In this document: positions 14,852 to 28,788 of the stretch, piece after piece
Layout of the letters: each line of letters starts with the position of its first letter
Position numbering within the stretch: the first letter of the stretch is position 1
Assembly (NCBI GenBank): GCA_002321305.1
Contig: DCMF01000098.1
Coordinates: 29,191 to 93,190 of the forward strand
Reading direction: 5' to 3'
Source: Verrucomicrobia bacterium UBA1629
GTDB lineage: Bacteria > Verrucomicrobiota > Kiritimatiellia > RFP12 > UBA1067
Length of the DNA: 64,000 nucleotides
The notes under the pieces: model-generated
The model's input: the letters and a program-made list of their open reading frames with translations, nothing else
Told to the model about the DNA's origin: nothing
Databases searched by the model: none
Position numbers and translations under genes: made by a program

Positions 14852-15487
14852 TCAGCCGATGTAGACGAGGTCGTTCGGCGGGGGCGCGACAAACGTGACG
14901 CGCCTCTTCGTCAGCGGATGCAGGAACGACAGCTCGACCGCGTGCAGGAGCGTCCGCGCCGGCTTGCGGCGCAGGTGCCGGTCGCGCGCCGCGTCACCGT
15001 AGAGCGGGTCGCCGACAATCGGACAGCCCAGCTCCTTCGCCGCGTGAATGCGAATCTGGTGCGTCCGCCCCGTCTCGATGTCGAAGCGCACGAGCGCGAG
15101 CGCACCCTGCCGCCCCAGCACCTCGTAGCGCGAGACGGCGCGCTGACGATCGATGGGGCGCGTCAGCGTACCCTTCGTCGCGAGGCCATGCCGCCAGTGG
15201 CAGACGGCGAGGTACGTCTTGCGGACGTCGCGATGCGCCTCGAACTGGCGGCGCAAGTCGAGATACGCCGCCTGCGTCCGCGCGAAGACCATCACGCCGC
15301 TCGTGTCGATGTCGAGGCGGTGGACGACGCCCGGACGCTCCCGCGAGCCGACGGACGCCATCTCCGGGAAGCGGCGCACAAGCTCGTCCGTCAGGGCGCC
15401 CGTCTCGTGCCCGGGCGCCGGGTGGACGATCTGGCCCGCCGGCTTGTCAACGACGACGAACGCCGCGTCCGCGCAGAGAATCCTCAT
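14852..15487 (-). CDS. RluA-family 23S rRNA/tRNA pseudouridine synthase
   Basis: A 211-residue RluA-type synthase that isomerizes uridine in structured RNA. It has VVDKPAGQIVHPAPGH, the catalytic Asp in VVHRLDIDTSGVMVFAR, and LVRFDIETGRTHQIRIHAA. It lacks an N-terminal S4 domain, as in the short RluA/RluC/RluE-like members, so the target position is unknown. The start lies 41 nt inside the 3-prime end of queC, implying coupled translation in a recA-queC-rluA unit. Confidence 0.92.
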   Translation of the reverse strand: MRILCADAAFVVVDKPAGQIVHPAPGHETGALTDELVRRFPEMASVGSRERPGVVHRLDIDTSGVMVFARTQAAYLDLRRQFEAHRDVRKTYLAVCHWRHGLATKGTLTRPIDRQRAVSRYEVLGRQGALALVRFDIETGRTHQIRIHAAKELGCPIVGDPLYGDAARDRHLRRKPARTLLHAVELSFLHPLTKRRVTFVAPPPNDLVYIG

Positions 15488-16121
15488 ATTCCTTCAGCCC
15501 GCGCGCGCGCAGCCGGCACGCGGGACACGTCCCGCAGCCGGCGCCGGGCACGCCGTTGTAGCAGGTCACGGTCTCGTTCTTGACGAGATCGAGGATGCCC
15601 AGCCTGTCCGCAAGCGCCCACTCCTCCGCCTTCGTCTTGTGGATGAACGGCGTCTCGATGCGGATCGGGCAGTCGAGCGCGAGGCGGATCGCCTTCTCCT
15701 GCGCGCGGATGAACGCGGCGCGGCAGTCGGGATAGCCGGAGTAGTCCGCCTCCGACACGCCCGTGTAGAGGACGGTCGCGCCAAGCGTCTTCGCCCACAC
15801 GGCCGCCGCGAGGAGGAAGAAGGCGTTGCGCCCCTCCACCACGGTCGTCGGACACGTCGCGCCACGCGTGCGCGCGATCTTCATCGTCGGGTCGAGAAGC
15901 GCGTTCGTCGTGAGGTCACGGTAGAAGCCGAACTTCACGACCTTGTGCGCGGCGACGCCGAAGCGCTTCGCAAGGCGCCGCGCGTACTTCGTCTCGACCG
16001 CATGGCGCTGGCCGTAGGCGAACGTGATGGCGGCGACCTCGTCCGCACCGTACTTCTTCACGGCAAGCGCAAGACACGTCGCGGAGTCCTGCCCGCCCGA
16101 AAGGACAACAATGGCTTTCAC
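15447..16121 (-). CDS. queC: 7-cyano-7-deazaguanine synthase (preQ0 synthase)
   Basis: A 224-residue ATP-dependent enzyme that makes preQ0 for queuosine or deazaguanine modification. The PP-loop is VVLSGGQDSATCLAL, and the zinc-binding Cys cluster is near the C-terminus (C-YNGVPGAG-C-GT-C-PA-C). The GTG start immediately follows the recA stop (TAA-GTG), so it is translated by re-initiation. No other queuosine genes are in the window. Confidence 0.95.
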   Translation of the reverse strand: MKAIVVLSGGQDSATCLALAVKKYGADEVAAITFAYGQRHAVETKYARRLAKRFGVAAHKVVKFGFYRDLTTNALLDPTMKIARTRGATCPTTVVEGRNAFFLLAAAVWAKTLGATVLYTGVSEADYSGYPDCRAAFIRAQEKAIRLALDCPIRIETPFIHKTKAEEWALADRLGILDLVKNETVTCYNGVPGAGCGTCPACRLRARGLKEYEDSLRGRGVRRR

Positions 16122-17162
16122 TTACTTCTTCTTCAGGGCGGGGTTGACCGGGGTCGCCTTCACGAGGTCGACGATCTTCTGCGTGACGTCCGGGTTGGCC
16201 TTCAGGTAGTCGATCGTCGCGAGCGAGCCCTGCGCGAGCTGCGAGTCGCCGAAGGAGAGCCAGCTGCCGCGCTTCTCGACGATGCCGCGCGATAGCGCCG
16301 CGTCGAGGACGCTGCCCTCGTAGGAGATGCCGCACGTGTAGAGGATGTCGAACTCGGCCTCCGTGAACGGCGGCGCGACCTTGTTCTTCACGACCTTCAC
16401 GCGCGTGCGGTTGCCGACGACCTGCCCGGCCGTGTTCTTGATCGCGCCGATGCGCTGGACCTGCAGACGGCAGGAGGCGTAGAACTTCAGCGCCTTGCCG
16501 CCCGGCGTCGTCTCGGGGTTGCCGAACATGACGCCGATCTTCTCGCGCACCTGGTTCGTGAAGATGATGAGCGTCTTCGTCTGCGCGACGACGGCCGTCA
16601 GCTTGCGCATCGCCTGCGACATGAGGCGCGCCTGGAGACCCATGTGGCTGTCGCCCATGTTGCCGTCGATCTCCGCCTGCGGCGTGAGCGCGGCGACCGA
16701 ATCGACGACGATCACGTCGAGCGCGCCGGACTTCGCGAGCTGCTCGCAGATCGTCAGCGCCTCTTCGCCGGAGTTCGGCTGCGAGACGATGAGGTTGTCG
16801 AGATCGACGCCGATCTTCTTCGCGTAGGTCGGGTCGAGCGCGTGCTCCGCGTCGATGAACGCCGCGACGCCGCCCGCCTTCTGGGCGTTCGCGACGACGT
16901 GCAGCGTGAGGGTGGTCTTGCCGGACGACTCCTGTCCGTAGCACTCGACGATGCGTCCGCGCGGGAGGCCGCGGACGCCGAGCGCGAGGTCGAGCGAGAG
17001 CGCGCCCGTCGAGATGACGGGAATCTCCTCGATTTCCTTGTCGCCGAGGCGCATGATCGACATCTCGCCGAATTCCTTGCGGATCTGGCTCATCACCGCG
17101 TCCAGCGCGGTGTTTCCGGTCGATTTCTTCGTTTCAGCCTTTTCTGTCTTCTTCTCTGCCAT
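16122..17162 (-). CDS. recA: Recombinase RecA
   Basis: A 346-residue homologous recombination and SOS co-protease protein. Walker A is [15 protein letters not shown] (near 76-84), Walker [13 protein letters not shown]2 region [17 protein letters not shown], and C-terminal domain to NPALKKK. The ATG at 17162 ([10 protein letters not shown]) is chosen; the frame stays open upstream only through repeat sequence. The Shine-Dalgarno is weak (AAGAG). No clear LexA-type box is recognisable in the 100-nt upstream gap, which is largely a GAGGGAC-type repeat. Confidence 0.97.
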   Translation of the reverse strand: MAEKKTEKAETKKSTGNTALDAVMSQIRKEFGEMSIMRLGDKEIEEIPVISTGALSLDLALGVRGLPRGRIVECYGQESSGKTTLTLHVVANAQKAGGVAAFIDAEHALDPTYAKKIGVDLDNLIVSQPNSGEEALTICEQLAKSGALDVIVVDSVAALTPQAEIDGNMGDSHMGLQARLMSQAMRKLTAVVAQTKTLIIFTNQVREKIGVMFGNPETTPGGKALKFYASCRLQVQRIGAIKNTAGQVVGNRTRVKVVKNKVAPPFTEAEFDILYTCGISYEGSVLDAALSRGIVEKRGSWLSFGDSQLAQGSLATIDYLKANPDVTQKIVDLVKATPVNPALKKK

Positions 17163-17211
17163 GATGTTGGTTCTCTTGAGGTTTGAGCGTGAGATTAAAG
17201 GGACGCCTGTT

Positions 17212-17252
17212 GTTGACATGAGAGACGCGAGGGGCTTGAGGGACATGAGGCC
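17212..17252. repeat. GAGGGAC-family element between recA and the C10 protease gene
   Basis: Begins TTGACATGAGAGACGCGAGG and continues with the same 9-nt theme. The TTGAC start followed by GAGGG units is shared with elements at 23852, 24974 and 39113. Only the left arm is clear here. Confidence 0.7.
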
Positions 17253-17262
17253 CAATCGCCTT

Positions 17263-20200
17263 TCACTCGATTTCTTTTATTCCTTCCTTGGCTTCGGCCT
17301 TCCAGAACTGCGCGCCGCCGGTCGTGATGACGTTCGTCGTCCAGACCAGGGCGGCGTCCGCCGCCGCCTGTTCCCACGCGCCTGTCGTGACGAAGCCCTT
17401 CGTCAGGTCGTCCGTCGCCAGGAGGCGGTAGTGGCACCACGGCACACGGTTCGTGATCTCCAGCGTCCATTCGGTTTCGGAGACACGCGTAATCGCACGG
17501 AACGCGATCGGCGTCGGGTAGTTCGTCGTGACGGCAGGCGGGTCGGGCTCCGGCGGATCGACCTTCTCGACAATCGTCAGCGTCGCCGTCAGGGGGGTGA
17601 TCGGCTCGTAGTTGGCGGCATCGCCCGTGAACGTCGCCGTGACCGTGTAGCGGCCGACTTCCGTCTTTTCGTTGCCCGGCTGGCTGTCGCCAGCCTCATC
17701 GGCGATCGTATAGGAGACCGTGACGCCCGTCGGCAACGTGCCCGTGATCGCCAGCGACTTGGGCTTGCCGTCATAGGTAAACGTCTGGCTCGCGAACGCG
17801 ACGCCGCTCATGTCGTAGACGGCTTTCGCGATTGTCCAGCGGATCGTGCGCGCCGCCGTCGTGCCGTCCGCCCACGCAAAGCCCGCCTTTGGCGTCGCCG
17901 TCGCCGTGTAGGCGCCCGCGTTCGTCTGCGGCTCGCACGCGAAGACGTAGCCGTGGTCGGACGAAAGGCAGACCTTCGCCGTGCCGTCGTAGACGAAGTT
18001 CGTCACGACATTCGCGATGGCCGTCGTCAGGGTCTCGCCGCCCGGCACCGGCTCATAAGTCTTCCCGTTGTCCGTGACCTTGCCGTCCGCACCGAGCGCG
18101 TCGCTCCAGACGAGCAGCGTCTCGCTGTCGCCCGTCACAGCGAGGCCGACGTCACCCGTCAGGTCGTGCGTGAAGTTGTGCGCCGAGTCGGCGAGCTGCG
18201 CGGCCGTGCCGGAGAAGCCCGCCGCGACGCAACCAAAGACGTTCGACGAGACCGTCACGCCCGGCACGTAGCCGACGCGACCGGTGAACGGCGAGACCAG
18301 GAGCAGCGGGGACTTCGTCGCGACATAGAGATTGTTGGGGCTTCCGTCAGTCGCCGTGTTGTCCGTCGCGACAAAGCCGCCGCCAATCTCGACCGTCGAC
18401 TCGTTGCCGATGTAGACGGCACCGCCGAGATCGGACACGCACCCCGTCACCGTGCCGCCCAAGAGCCGCACACGGCTGGACGAGTCCGCCGCCACCGCGC
18501 CGCCGCAGCTGTAGCGCGCGCCTCGGCTCGTGCAGTTGCGGATCTCGGAACCGTCCAGCATCGTCAGCGCACCCTTGTAGACCCTGATCGCACCGTCCGC
18601 GCGTTCGGTGCCGCGCGCCACGTCCCGCACCACCGCGCCGGCGCCGAGCGTCAGTTCGCCGTACTGCACGTCGAAGAGAACGCCCGTGCCGAAGCGGCCT
18701 GCGTCCAGCTCGCCGGAGACCGTCACGTTCTGAACCGTCAGCGCACCGTTCGTCAGCACGGAGAACCGGCACGTCGCCGCGCGGGAAACGACGAACGGCC
18801 CGCCCGCGCCGCTCGTCAGCGTGACGCGCGTCGTCACCGTCACGTCGTCAGCCAAGGCCGTATCCGCCAGGACTTCAACCGTCGCATCGCCCGCCACCAC
18901 GCCGAACGCATCCGCCAAGGAGCCGTAGCAGAGCGACGTGCCGCCCGACGTGACGCGCGCGACGGCGACCGACGGATCGACGGGCTTGATGCTGCCGTCA
19001 TCCTTTTTCCACACGAGCGTCTTGTAGTCGTCGCTCGGCACGGCCGCGAGATCCGCGTTCGTGTCGCAGAAAAAACGCGCGCACGACTGAAGGATCTTCG
19101 CATGGTCGGTAAAGTTCGCCTCCACCGCAAGGAATGCGTTGCCGACCGTCGTGACCGAACGCGCGGCCGAACCGGCACCTCGGATGCCGACGGCGCTGCC
19201 CGTCTCCAGAAGGCCGGACAGGATGAGCGTGTGCGCCGCCGAAGCCGGCACCCGATAGTAGCTGATGTCGTCTGCGGACGTCTTGTTCGCGGACGACACA
19301 ATCACGTTGCCCTGAATCGTCAGGTAGCCGGACAGCCGCACCATGGCCTCCTTGCCCATGTAGACGCCGCCGCCCGCGCTCCGCGCCCGGCAGTTCGTGA
19401 TGACCACGCGATCTCGCAAGACGAGTTCGCATGCGCTGTCCTTGAGGTAAATCGCGCCGCCGCAGGAACCCGCCGTGCCGTTGACGCAGCCGTCGAAGAC
19501 GACCGCGCCGCCAGCCGAGCCGACCGTGGCCTTGCCGGACAGCACGGCAATCGCGCCGGAATAGGTGTTCGTGCCCTCGATGTTCGTGAACGACGTCTCG
19601 CCGCCGACCGTCAGTTCGCCGCCGTTGACCAAGAAAAGCGAATCGCCCGTGTAGCCGTCAACCGCGAGATCGCGCACCGTCAGCGTCGCGTTCGCGCCGA
19701 CGTCGAAGCCCGCCGCCGCGCCGAACGCGCCAATCGTCACGCCCGCCGTCTCGCCGCGCAGCGTCAGGTTGCCCGTGACCGCAAAACGCTTCGTCAGCTC
19801 CAGTCCCGCAAGATTGCGGATGACGATCTCGCCCGTCGTGCCGACGGTGCCGGACGTCTGCATGTTCGCGTACTTCTCCAGCAGGCGGTCGAGCCGCGCC
19901 GCCGTGTTCGTCGCGCCGGAAGCGTCCACGAAGTAGCCGGCAGATTCGCTCAGCGGCACGGGAATCTCGCCCCACTTCAGGAAAATCTTGCCGCCTTCCG
20001 CAACGGCGATGCCGCGCGTCTCGCCGAGCGTGTCGCGGACGTTGGAGATCCGCGCCGCGCAGTTTGAGGCCACGAGGGAATCGCAGACCGCCGTGCCGAA
20101 GACGCCGTTCACGTCCGGCGCGGCCGCGCAGTCAATCGCAAAGCCGTTCGTCAGCTCCGCCGCAAGCACAAAGCCGTCCGACGCCGCGGTGCTGACGGCG

Positions 20201-22197
20201 GCCACCGACGACGGCACGCCGAAGTCCACGCCCGACGCGAGCGCGAGCCGTCCGCCCTCCGCCACCGTGACGGCGGTCGAGGCCTGCGCGGCGAACGTCA
20301 CGTTGGAGAGCGCGAGCGTCCCGCCCGCCGCGACCGCCAGCGCGGCGTTGCCGCTGCGGACAACCGGCACCGCCGTGGGGTCTGGCCCCACGGCCGTCAG
20401 CGCGCAGGGGAAGTCGATCGTCGCCGGCGCCGACAGCGGAATCGTCTCAAGGATCTCGACCTGAACGCCCGGCGCACCGGCGGCGACAAACGCCTTCGCC
20501 GCCGCAAGCGCCTTGTCGAGCGTCGCGTAGACGTTCGTCACCGCGCCAAGAACGATGCGCGCGCGGGGCGCGACGACCTGCACGTCGTTCCCCCAGGCGT
20601 TGCCGACGCTCGTCACGACGGGAATGTCCGTGTACGTCTCAGTCCAGTTGAGGGACGGGTTGATCCGTCCGGAGATGCTCTGCCGCGCCGACAGCGTCTC
20701 GGCGGCGCGGACGCCCGCCCGCCGCTCGACGGGACACCCCGTCTGCTCGATCTCGACGTCATACGCGCCGACCGGCAGGAGGAACCCGTAGACGCCGTTC
20801 GCCGTCGTCACGCCGTTCGTGACGAGAGTCGTCGTGCCCGCCGCAGAAACGCGCACCGCCGCGCCCGCGAGCGCATTCGTCGAGGCGTCCACCACGCGGC
20901 CCGCAAGCGTCGCCTGCGCCGCGCCGCGCGCCGCCGTCGGGAAGATGTTGAAGACGAGATCGTCAAAGACCGTGAAATGGTAGTCTCTCGTGTCGATGTC
21001 CGGCAGGTTGTACCAGTAGTCGGACTGCCCCGACCAGCCCATGTTGAGGTGAACGTAGACCGTGCCGCCGTTGTAGCCGTAGCCGTCGCCGACGATCGCG
21101 TGCCCGCCGTCGCCGCTGATGCCCATCAGCACCGGGAAGCCCGCGTCGAAGTTCGAGAACATCGCCCGCTGCAGCACGCCCGCGTTCGCCGAGACCTCGT
21201 CCGCACGGTAGTAGGCGGCGTTCGCATACCCGAAGACGCCCGTGAGTGCGTTCGCGACGTTGAACAGGAATGCGCCGCTGCCGCCCGCCGACCCAAGGTC
21301 ATAGCCCATGCAGACGGAGATGCCGGCGTCCGACGTGAGCTTGCCGATGGCGTCGCACTGCGCGTCCGTCACGCCGGCCGCCGGCACGAGCGGCATGTTC
21401 GCCCAGTCGTAGACGCCCGCCTTCGTCGTCAGGTTCGTGACGGACGCGCGCCCGCGCGACGCGGCCTGGACATAGCATTTGCGCGTGACGGGGGCGACGG
21501 AGGCCGTCGGGTAGCCGTGGTAGCGCATGACCTGCGCCATCGCCGTCGCGACGCAGCCGCAGACGGCGTTCTTGCCGTCCGAAAGCGTCGGCGTGAAGCG
21601 GTTGTAGCACGTCTTGCCGTCCGCCACGTCCTGATTCCACTTCGACTGCACAAGCGGACCCGCGCGCAGGTCGCCGAGGCAGGAGAGGTGCGTCCGCGAC
21701 GGCTGTCGGATCGTCGCGTCTTCCAGCGCCGCGCCTTCGGCGAGCAAGGCCGCCCACTGGGCGGCGGCGCGCGAGGCAGCGGGCGTGGCGGCCGTGGCGG
21801 CTGCCGACGCGGTGGCGGCCGACGCGGCCACAGGCGAAACGGGCGCCGACGCGCGCACCTCCGCATCGCGGCTCAGGAGCGCCCAGAGGGGACTCGCCGA
21901 ATCAATCGCCTCATCGTCCGCCGACTCGCCGGTGAACGCGATGACCGGCTCGCGTTCCGTGTCGGCGGAGAGAAAGACCGTGCCGCCGCCGCGCATCTTG
22001 ACCGAATAGAGGGTCGTGCCGTTCGGCAGCGCCTGCGCGGTCGTGCGCGCCACGGCGTCGCCGAGACGCGCACCGAGCGTGCCGCCGCGCGACACCCACG
22101 CGCGCGCAGCGCGCGCGGCCTCGTTGACGGAAACCGGCACGGCCGACGCCTGGAAGACAAGCGACAGCAGCGCCATGAAAAGAACGGAACGCTTCAT
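17263..22197 (-). CDS. Exported C10-family (streptopain-like) cysteine protease fused to beta-helix and MBG-like repeats
   Basis: A 1644-residue secreted protein. Signal peptide [21 protein letters not shown], then a propeptide-like region, then a C10 protease domain with catalytic Cys in [18 protein letters not shown] (near 212) and catalytic His in [13 protein letters not shown] (near 364). A carboxypeptidase-regulatory-like beta-sandwich follows (around 460-540). Residues 600-1350 form right-handed beta-helix repeats with chlamydial-PMP-like GGAIYLKDS and GGGVYMGKE motifs. One or two MBG-like modules ([15 protein letters not shown]) and a C-terminal module ending [13 protein letters not shown] complete it. 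ATG at 22197 has AGGAG nine bases upstream. It has its own TATAAT promoter and is probably a surface or secreted protease. No membrane anchor is visible. Confidence 0.85.
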   Translation of the reverse strand: MKRSVLFMALLSLVFQASAVPVSVNEAARAARAWVSRGGTLGARLGDAVARTTAQALPNGTTLYSVKMRGGGTVFLSADTEREPVIAFTGESADDEAIDSASPLWALLSRDAEVRASAPVSPVAASAATASAAATAATPAASRAAAQWAALLAEGAALEDATIRQPSRTHLSCLGDLRAGPLVQSKWNQDVADGKTCYNRFTPTLSDGKNAVCGCVATAMAQVMRYHGYPTASVAPVTRKCYVQAASRGRASVTNLTTKAGVYDWANMPLVPAAGVTDAQCDAIGKLTSDAGISVCMGYDLGSAGGSGAFLFNVANALTGVFGYANAAYYRADEVSANAGVLQRAMFSNFDAGFPVLMGISGDGGHAIVGDGYGYNGGTVYVHLNMGWSGQSDYWYNLPDIDTRDYHFTVFDDLVFNIFPTAARGAAQATLAGRVVDASTNALAGAAVRVSAAGTTTLVTNGVTTANGVYGFLLPVGAYDVEIEQTGCPVERRAGVRAAETLSARQSISGRINPSLNWTETYTDIPVVTSVGNAWGNDVQVVAPRARIVLGAVTNVYATLDKALAAAKAFVAAGAPGVQVEILETIPLSAPATIDFPCALTAVGPDPTAVPVVRSGNAALAVAAGGTLALSNVTFAAQASTAVTVAEGGRLALASGVDFGVPSSVAAVSTAASDGFVLAAELTNGFAIDCAAAPDVNGVFGTAVCDSLVASNCAARISNVRDTLGETRGIAVAEGGKIFLKWGEIPVPLSESAGYFVDASGATNTAARLDRLLEKYANMQTSGTVGTTGEIVIRNLAGLELTKRFAVTGNLTLRGETAGVTIGAFGAAAGFDVGANATLTVRDLAVDGYTGDSLFLVNGGELTVGGETSFTNIEGTNTYSGAIAVLSGKATVGSAGGAVVFDGCVNGTAGSCGGAIYLKDSACELVLRDRVVITNCRARSAGGGVYMGKEAMVRLSGYLTIQGNVIVSSANKTSADDISYYRVPASAAHTLILSGLLETGSAVGIRGAGSAARSVTTVGNAFLAVEANFTDHAKILQSCARFFCDTNADLAAVPSDDYKTLVWKKDDGSIKPVDPSVAVARVTSGGTSLCYGSLADAFGVVAGDATVEVLADTALADDVTVTTRVTLTSGAGGPFVVSRAATCRFSVLTNGALTVQNVTVSGELDAGRFGTGVLFDVQYGELTLGAGAVVRDVARGTERADGAIRVYKGALTMLDGSEIRNCTSRGARYSCGGAVAADSSSRVRLLGGTVTGCVSDLGGAVYIGNESTVEIGGGFVATDNTATDGSPNNLYVATKSPLLLVSPFTGRVGYVPGVTVSSNVFGCVAAGFSGTAAQLADSAHNFTHDLTGDVGLAVTGDSETLLVWSDALGADGKVTDNGKTYEPVPGGETLTTAIANVVTNFVYDGTAKVCLSSDHGYVFACEPQTNAGAYTATATPKAGFAWADGTTAARTIRWTIAKAVYDMSGVAFASQTFTYDGKPKSLAITGTLPTGVTVSYTIADEAGDSQPGNEKTEVGRYTVTATFTGDAANYEPITPLTATLTIVEKVDPPEPDPPAVTTNYPTPIAFRAITRVSETEWTLEITNRVPWCHYRLLATDDLTKGFVTTGAWEQAAADAALVWTTNVITTGGAQFWKAEAKEGIKEIE

Positions 22198-22225
22198 GGA
22201 CTTTCTCCTATTCAAGATGATCCGA

Positions 22226-22244
22226 ATTATACCAAAAAATGGGC
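22226..22244 (-). promoter_or_regulatory. Promoter of the C10 protease gene, ATTTTTTGGTATAAT type
   Basis: Minus strand ATTTTTTGGTATAATTCGG; the -10 is 22226-22231 with a TGG extension. The -35 is poor. The same core precedes the lipoprotein gene (54614) and the DUF2341 gene (63679). Confidence 0.7.
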
Positions 22245-22255
22245 CGTCCCGTGGG

Positions 22256-25519
<3,264 letters not shown>

Positions 25520-25544
25520 TTTCGATCATTTCCTCAAAAGGTTT

Positions 25545-25752
25545 CAGAAGGCCAAGAATTGGTCAGAAAGCCAAGAATTGGGAAGTTAGAAAGTGGTATG
25601 AAGCGTGGCATGAAGAGTTATATGAAGAGTTGTATGAAATGAAGGCGAGAAGTTAAGGCGAGAAGTTAAGGCTAGACATATAAGACTAGAAATTAAAGCA
25701 AGAAGTTAAGGCAAGACATAAAGGCTAGAAGTTAAGGCTAGAAGTTTCTGAA
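25545..25752. repeat. AT-rich 12-13-nt tandem repeat upstream of uvrA
   Basis: Within the 779-bp gap between uvrA and the HEAT/nuclease gene. Minus strand: repeated ACTTCTAGCCTTA with variants (ATGTCTTGCCTTA, ACTTCTCGCCTTA), grading into ACTCTTCATATA-type 12-mers nearer uvrA. No ORF is convincing. It would form a long pyrimidine-rich 5-prime region if the uvrA transcript starts upstream. Confidence 0.85.
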
Positions 25753-25781
25753 AGCTTGATTTTTATTTTGCCATTCGACGG

Positions 25782-25981
25782 ACTCATTCCCGCTGCGCGT
25801 CCATTCGTCCGTCGCGGCGCGGCGGTTGGACGGACGGGCAGGCATCTGCACACGCCCGTTCCCGCTGCGCGTCCATTCGTCCGTCGGCAACAGCACGGCG
25901 GCGCGGGCCGGGAATCAGGCCGTCTTTCAGGGGGCGCCGCACGTCGACCGTCGCACGAGCGGACGCGCAGCGGGAGTGAGT
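25782..25981. repeat. 200-bp inverted-repeat element with internal 28-bp direct repeat
   Basis: Arm 25782-25802 (ACTCATTCCCGCTGCGCGTCC) is complementary to 25961-25981 with one mismatch. A 28-bp sequence beginning TTCCCGCTGCGCGTCC occurs at 25787-25814 and again at 25859-25886. High GC, unlike the repeats on either side. No transposase or clear ORF lies inside. Confidence 0.85.
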
Positions 25982-26006
25982 GCGACGGCTGATGAACTTA
26001 CCTTCC

Positions 26007-26152
26007 GTCATCTGGCCTCTCCCCTGTCATCTGGTCTCTCCCCGATCATCTGACCTCTGGTCTCTCCCCAGTCATCTGGTCTCTTCCCAGTCATTTGACC
26101 GCTGGACTCTTCCCTGTCATTTGACCTCTTCTCAATCATTTGATCTCTTTCC
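26007..26152. repeat. About 19-nt tandem repeat (GTCATCTGGTCTCTCCCCA), roughly seven units
   Basis: Units of 18-19 nt, some extended to 26, that decay progressively toward the HEAT/nuclease gene (TCATCTGG becomes TCATTTGA). From 26153 to 26298 the gap continues as a polypyrimidine tract on the plus strand with no visible gene. Confidence 0.88.
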
Positions 26153-26298
26153 TCCTTCTCGTCTTCTTCTCCCTCCTTCTCTCTTCTTCTACCTTCATCT
26201 ACCCGTCGTCTCTCCGCTTCCCCTTCGCCCTTCCTCTTGTCGCCCCCTCTTCTTTCGGCATCCTCTCCGCCTGCTGAGATCCGCTTTTCGTCCTCCCT

Positions 26299-27195
26299 TC
26301 ACAGGTTCGGGATGTGATGCGAAAGCTTCTCCGCCAGCACGTCTTCCAGCCGGGCGAAGTCGCGGAAGGAAAGCGAGATCAGCCTCTTCTTCTCGCGCTG
26401 ATACAGGATCTGCTTCTTCTGCCGGTTCGCGACATACGCCGGCGTGTCCATCCCCCAATACTCGATGTACAGGTCAAACTCCGGCAAGTAGAAGTCGGGA
26501 CGAATCCGGTCGCCGCCCGCAACCATCATGCGCGCGTCATAGCGGTAGGCAATCCCCTTCGCCGCCAGCCAGTCGCCGATGCGCTTCTCGCCCCGCGACT
26601 GCACCGCCACCTCGTCCACCGTCCTCAAGCGCTTCGCCGCCTCGACGTTCGTCTCGAACTGCGCGTCCTCATGCGTCTTCTCCTCGAAGCAATGAAAGCA
26701 GTAGGTCTTGCCGTATTTCGCGCGGCTCCGCATCGCCTCCTCTTCGGAGACGACCCGACGGCAGCGCGTGCACCAGTGCTTCAGGCGCGCCCGACACTTC
26801 TCCTCGGCGGCTTCCGCCGCCGCGATCGCCTCGTTGGCGGCGTCCCGCACATACGCGGGATGGTTCGGATTGCGCACGACATCCCGCAGGACATCCAGCT
26901 GCAGCACCGTCAGCCGGTCCGCGCACTTCCGCAGCGTCTTCAGGAGATACTGCAGGACCTGCGGACGCGCCTCCTTCTCAATCGCCGCCGTCAGCGGCAC
27001 GACCAGCAGTCCCCGCAGGTCGGGCGCCCGGTCAACCAGCTTGCCGAGCGCACTGGCCGCCGCGCGCCGCACGGCCGGGAAGGGACTCTTCAGCAGCCCT
27101 TCCAGCTCCCGCGCGTCGGACGACGAACCCGTCTCGCCGAGCGCGACCGCCCGTGCGCGAAGCGCTTCGGCTTCAGCTGGACGTGACACTGCCAC
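26299..27195 (-). CDS. HEAT-repeat / zinc-ribbon / restriction-endonuclease-like fusion protein
   Basis: A 298-residue protein of unknown function with three visible parts. Residues 20-130 look like HEAT/ARM helical repeats (LLKSPFPAVRRAAASALGKLV). Residues 142-169 carry two Cys pairs (Cys142/145 and Cys166/169), a probable zinc ribbon. Residues 200-298 match the small PD-(D/E)XK-like domain found in some UvrD-type helicases and DUF559-like nucleases: GEKRIGDWLAAKGI, IRPDFYLPEFDLYIEYWG (Glu203, Asp234, Glu245), then a C-terminal RLISLSFRDFARLEDVLAEKL. The start is probably the GTG at 27195, 15 nt after the rho stop, so it is co-transcribed with rho and could concern RNA-DNA hybrids or repair; that is inference only. 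Confidence 0.75.
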   Translation of the reverse strand: MAVSRPAEAEALRARAVALGETGSSSDARELEGLLKSPFPAVRRAAASALGKLVDRAPDLRGLLVVPLTAAIEKEARPQVLQYLLKTLRKCADRLTVLQLDVLRDVVRNPNHPAYVRDAANEAIAAAEAAEEKCRARLKHWCTRCRRVVSEEEAMRSRAKYGKTYCFHCFEEKTHEDAQFETNVEAAKRLRTVDEVAVQSRGEKRIGDWLAAKGIAYRYDARMMVAGGDRIRPDFYLPEFDLYIEYWGMDTPAYVANRQKKQILYQREKKRLISLSFRDFARLEDVLAEKLSHHIPNL

Positions 27196-27210
27196 GGGCC
27201 CCGCCCCCGC

Positions 27211-28788
27211 CTACAGGTTCTTGTTCACGTCGAGCGCGAGCAGGAACTCCGGGTTCGACTTCGTCTTCTTCAGCGAGTTCAGGACCGAGCGCATCGCCGA
27301 TTCTGGACCCGCCGCCGCGAGGATGCGCCGCATGCCCCACGTCTTCTCCAGCTCCATCGGGTCCAGCAGGAGGTCTTCCTTGCGCGTGCCCGACTTCTCG
27401 ATGTCGATGGCCGGGTAGATGCGCTTGTCCGCCAGGCCGCGGTCCAGCACGATCTCCATGTTGCCCGTGCCCTTGAACTCCTCGAAGATGACCTCGTCCA
27501 TGCGCGAGCCGGTGTCCACGAGGCCCGTCGCGATGATCGTCAGCGACCCGCCGCCCTCGATGTTGCGCGCCGCGCCGAAGAAGCGCTTCGGACGGTGCAT
27601 CGCCAGCGCGTCCACGCCGCCCGTCAGGATCTTGCCGGAGTGCGGCTGGACGGTGTTGTAGGCGCGCGCCATGCGCGTGATCGAGTCCATGAGGATGATG
27701 ACGTCCTTGCCGTTCTCGACCTGGCGCTTCGAGAACTCCAGCACCATCTCCGTCACGTTGACGTGGTGCTGCGGCTCCTCGTCGAACGTCGAGGACAGCA
27801 CCATCGCCTTCGTGTTGCGCTGCATGTCCGTCACCTCCTCCGGCCGCTCGTCGATGAGCAGGATGATGAGGATCGCCTCCGGGTAGTTCTTCGAGATCGC
27901 GTTCGCCATCTTCTGCAGGAGGACGGTCTTGCCGACGCGCGGCGGCGCGATGATGAGGCCGCGCTGGCCGAAGCCGATCGGCGTGAAGAGGTCGATGACG
28001 CGCGTCGAGAACTCCTTCGGGTCGGTCTCCAGCAGGATGCGCCGCGTCGGGAAGGTCGCCGTCAGGTTCTCGAAGTGGATGACGCGCGCGGCGACGGACG
28101 GCTCCTTGCCGTTCACCGTCTGCACGTTGCCGAGGCAGAAGAAGCGGTCCTTGTCGCGCGGGTCGCGGATCGGGCCCTCGATGAGGTCTCCCGTGCGGAG
28201 CGCGTGGCGGCGGATCTGCTGCTGCGTGACGAACACGTCCTCCGGGCAGGCGAGGAAGTTGTTCTTCGCCGACCGCAGGAAGCCATGGCCCTCGCGCACG
28301 ATCTCCAGGCAGCCCGACGCCAGGACGGCGCCGCCCTGCTGGAGGTACTGGCGGATCGCCGCGAAGATGAGCTCGTGCTTGCGGTAGGTGCCAAGCTCTT
28401 CCGGATCGGCCCCCGGCATCATGCGCTCGACGATGACCGGCGCGGGCCACGTCTGGATGTCGGCGAGGCGGTATTCGGGCATCTCCGGGTTGCGGTGCGG
28501 ATTCGCCGGCGCGGACTCGGTCGCCTTCGGCTCCGTCGGCAGCGGCGCGTTGAGGAGCGGGTTCACCGACTCCTCGCCGTTCGCGCCGCGAATGGGCGAG
28601 CTGTTCTGCCGCGCGCCGCCGTTGCCGCCGCGATTGAAGTTGCCGCGATTCTTGCCGAAGAACTTCTTCTTCGGCGGATTCTGCTTCTGCGCGGGCGCGG
28701 CGTTTCCGTTCGGATTGCCGCCGTTGCCTTGGTTCTGCTGCTTGGAGGCTTTCATCGCCCCCGCGAATACGTCTAGTTCGTCGGACAT
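27211..28788 (-). CDS. rho: Transcription termination factor Rho
   Basis: A 525-residue hexameric RNA helicase/translocase, about 105 longer than E. coli Rho. The core has the OSB RNA-binding domain ([21 protein letters not shown]), Walker [35 protein letters not shown], the Q-loop and R-loop segments [11 protein letters not shown] and [11 protein letters not shown], and a normal C-terminus ending [10 protein letters not shown]. The extra N-terminal 100 residues are rich in Asn, Gly, Gln and Lys and look disordered. ATG at 28788 lies within a heptamer repeat that fills the gap to coaE. Confidence 0.96.
   Translation of the reverse strand: MSDELDVFAGAMKASKQQNQGNGGNPNGNAAPAQKQNPPKKKFFGKNRGNFNRGGNGGARQNSSPIRGANGEESVNPLLNAPLPTEPKATESAPANPHRNPEMPEYRLADIQTWPAPVIVERMMPGADPEELGTYRKHELIFAAIRQYLQQGGAVLASGCLEIVREGHGFLRSAKNNFLACPEDVFVTQQQIRRHALRTGDLIEGPIRDPRDKDRFFCLGNVQTVNGKEPSVAARVIHFENLTATFPTRRILLETDPKEFSTRVIDLFTPIGFGQRGLIIAPPRVGKTVLLQKMANAISKNYPEAILIILLIDERPEEVTDMQRNTKAMVLSSTFDEEPQHHVNVTEMVLEFSKRQVENGKDVIILMDSITRMARAYNTVQPHSGKILTGGVDALAMHRPKRFFGAARNIEGGGSLTIIATGLVDTGSRMDEVIFEEFKGTGNMEIVLDRGLADKRIYPAIDIEKSGTRKEDLLLDPMELEKTWGMRRILAAAGPESAMRSVLNSLKKTKSNPEFLLALDVNKNL

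Noticed and set aside
25784..26011. A 75-residue minus-strand open frame in the uvrA upstream gap
   Set aside because: Its sequence simply reads through the 28-bp direct repeats (duplicated D-G-R-M-D-A-Q-R-E); no ribosome site or family.
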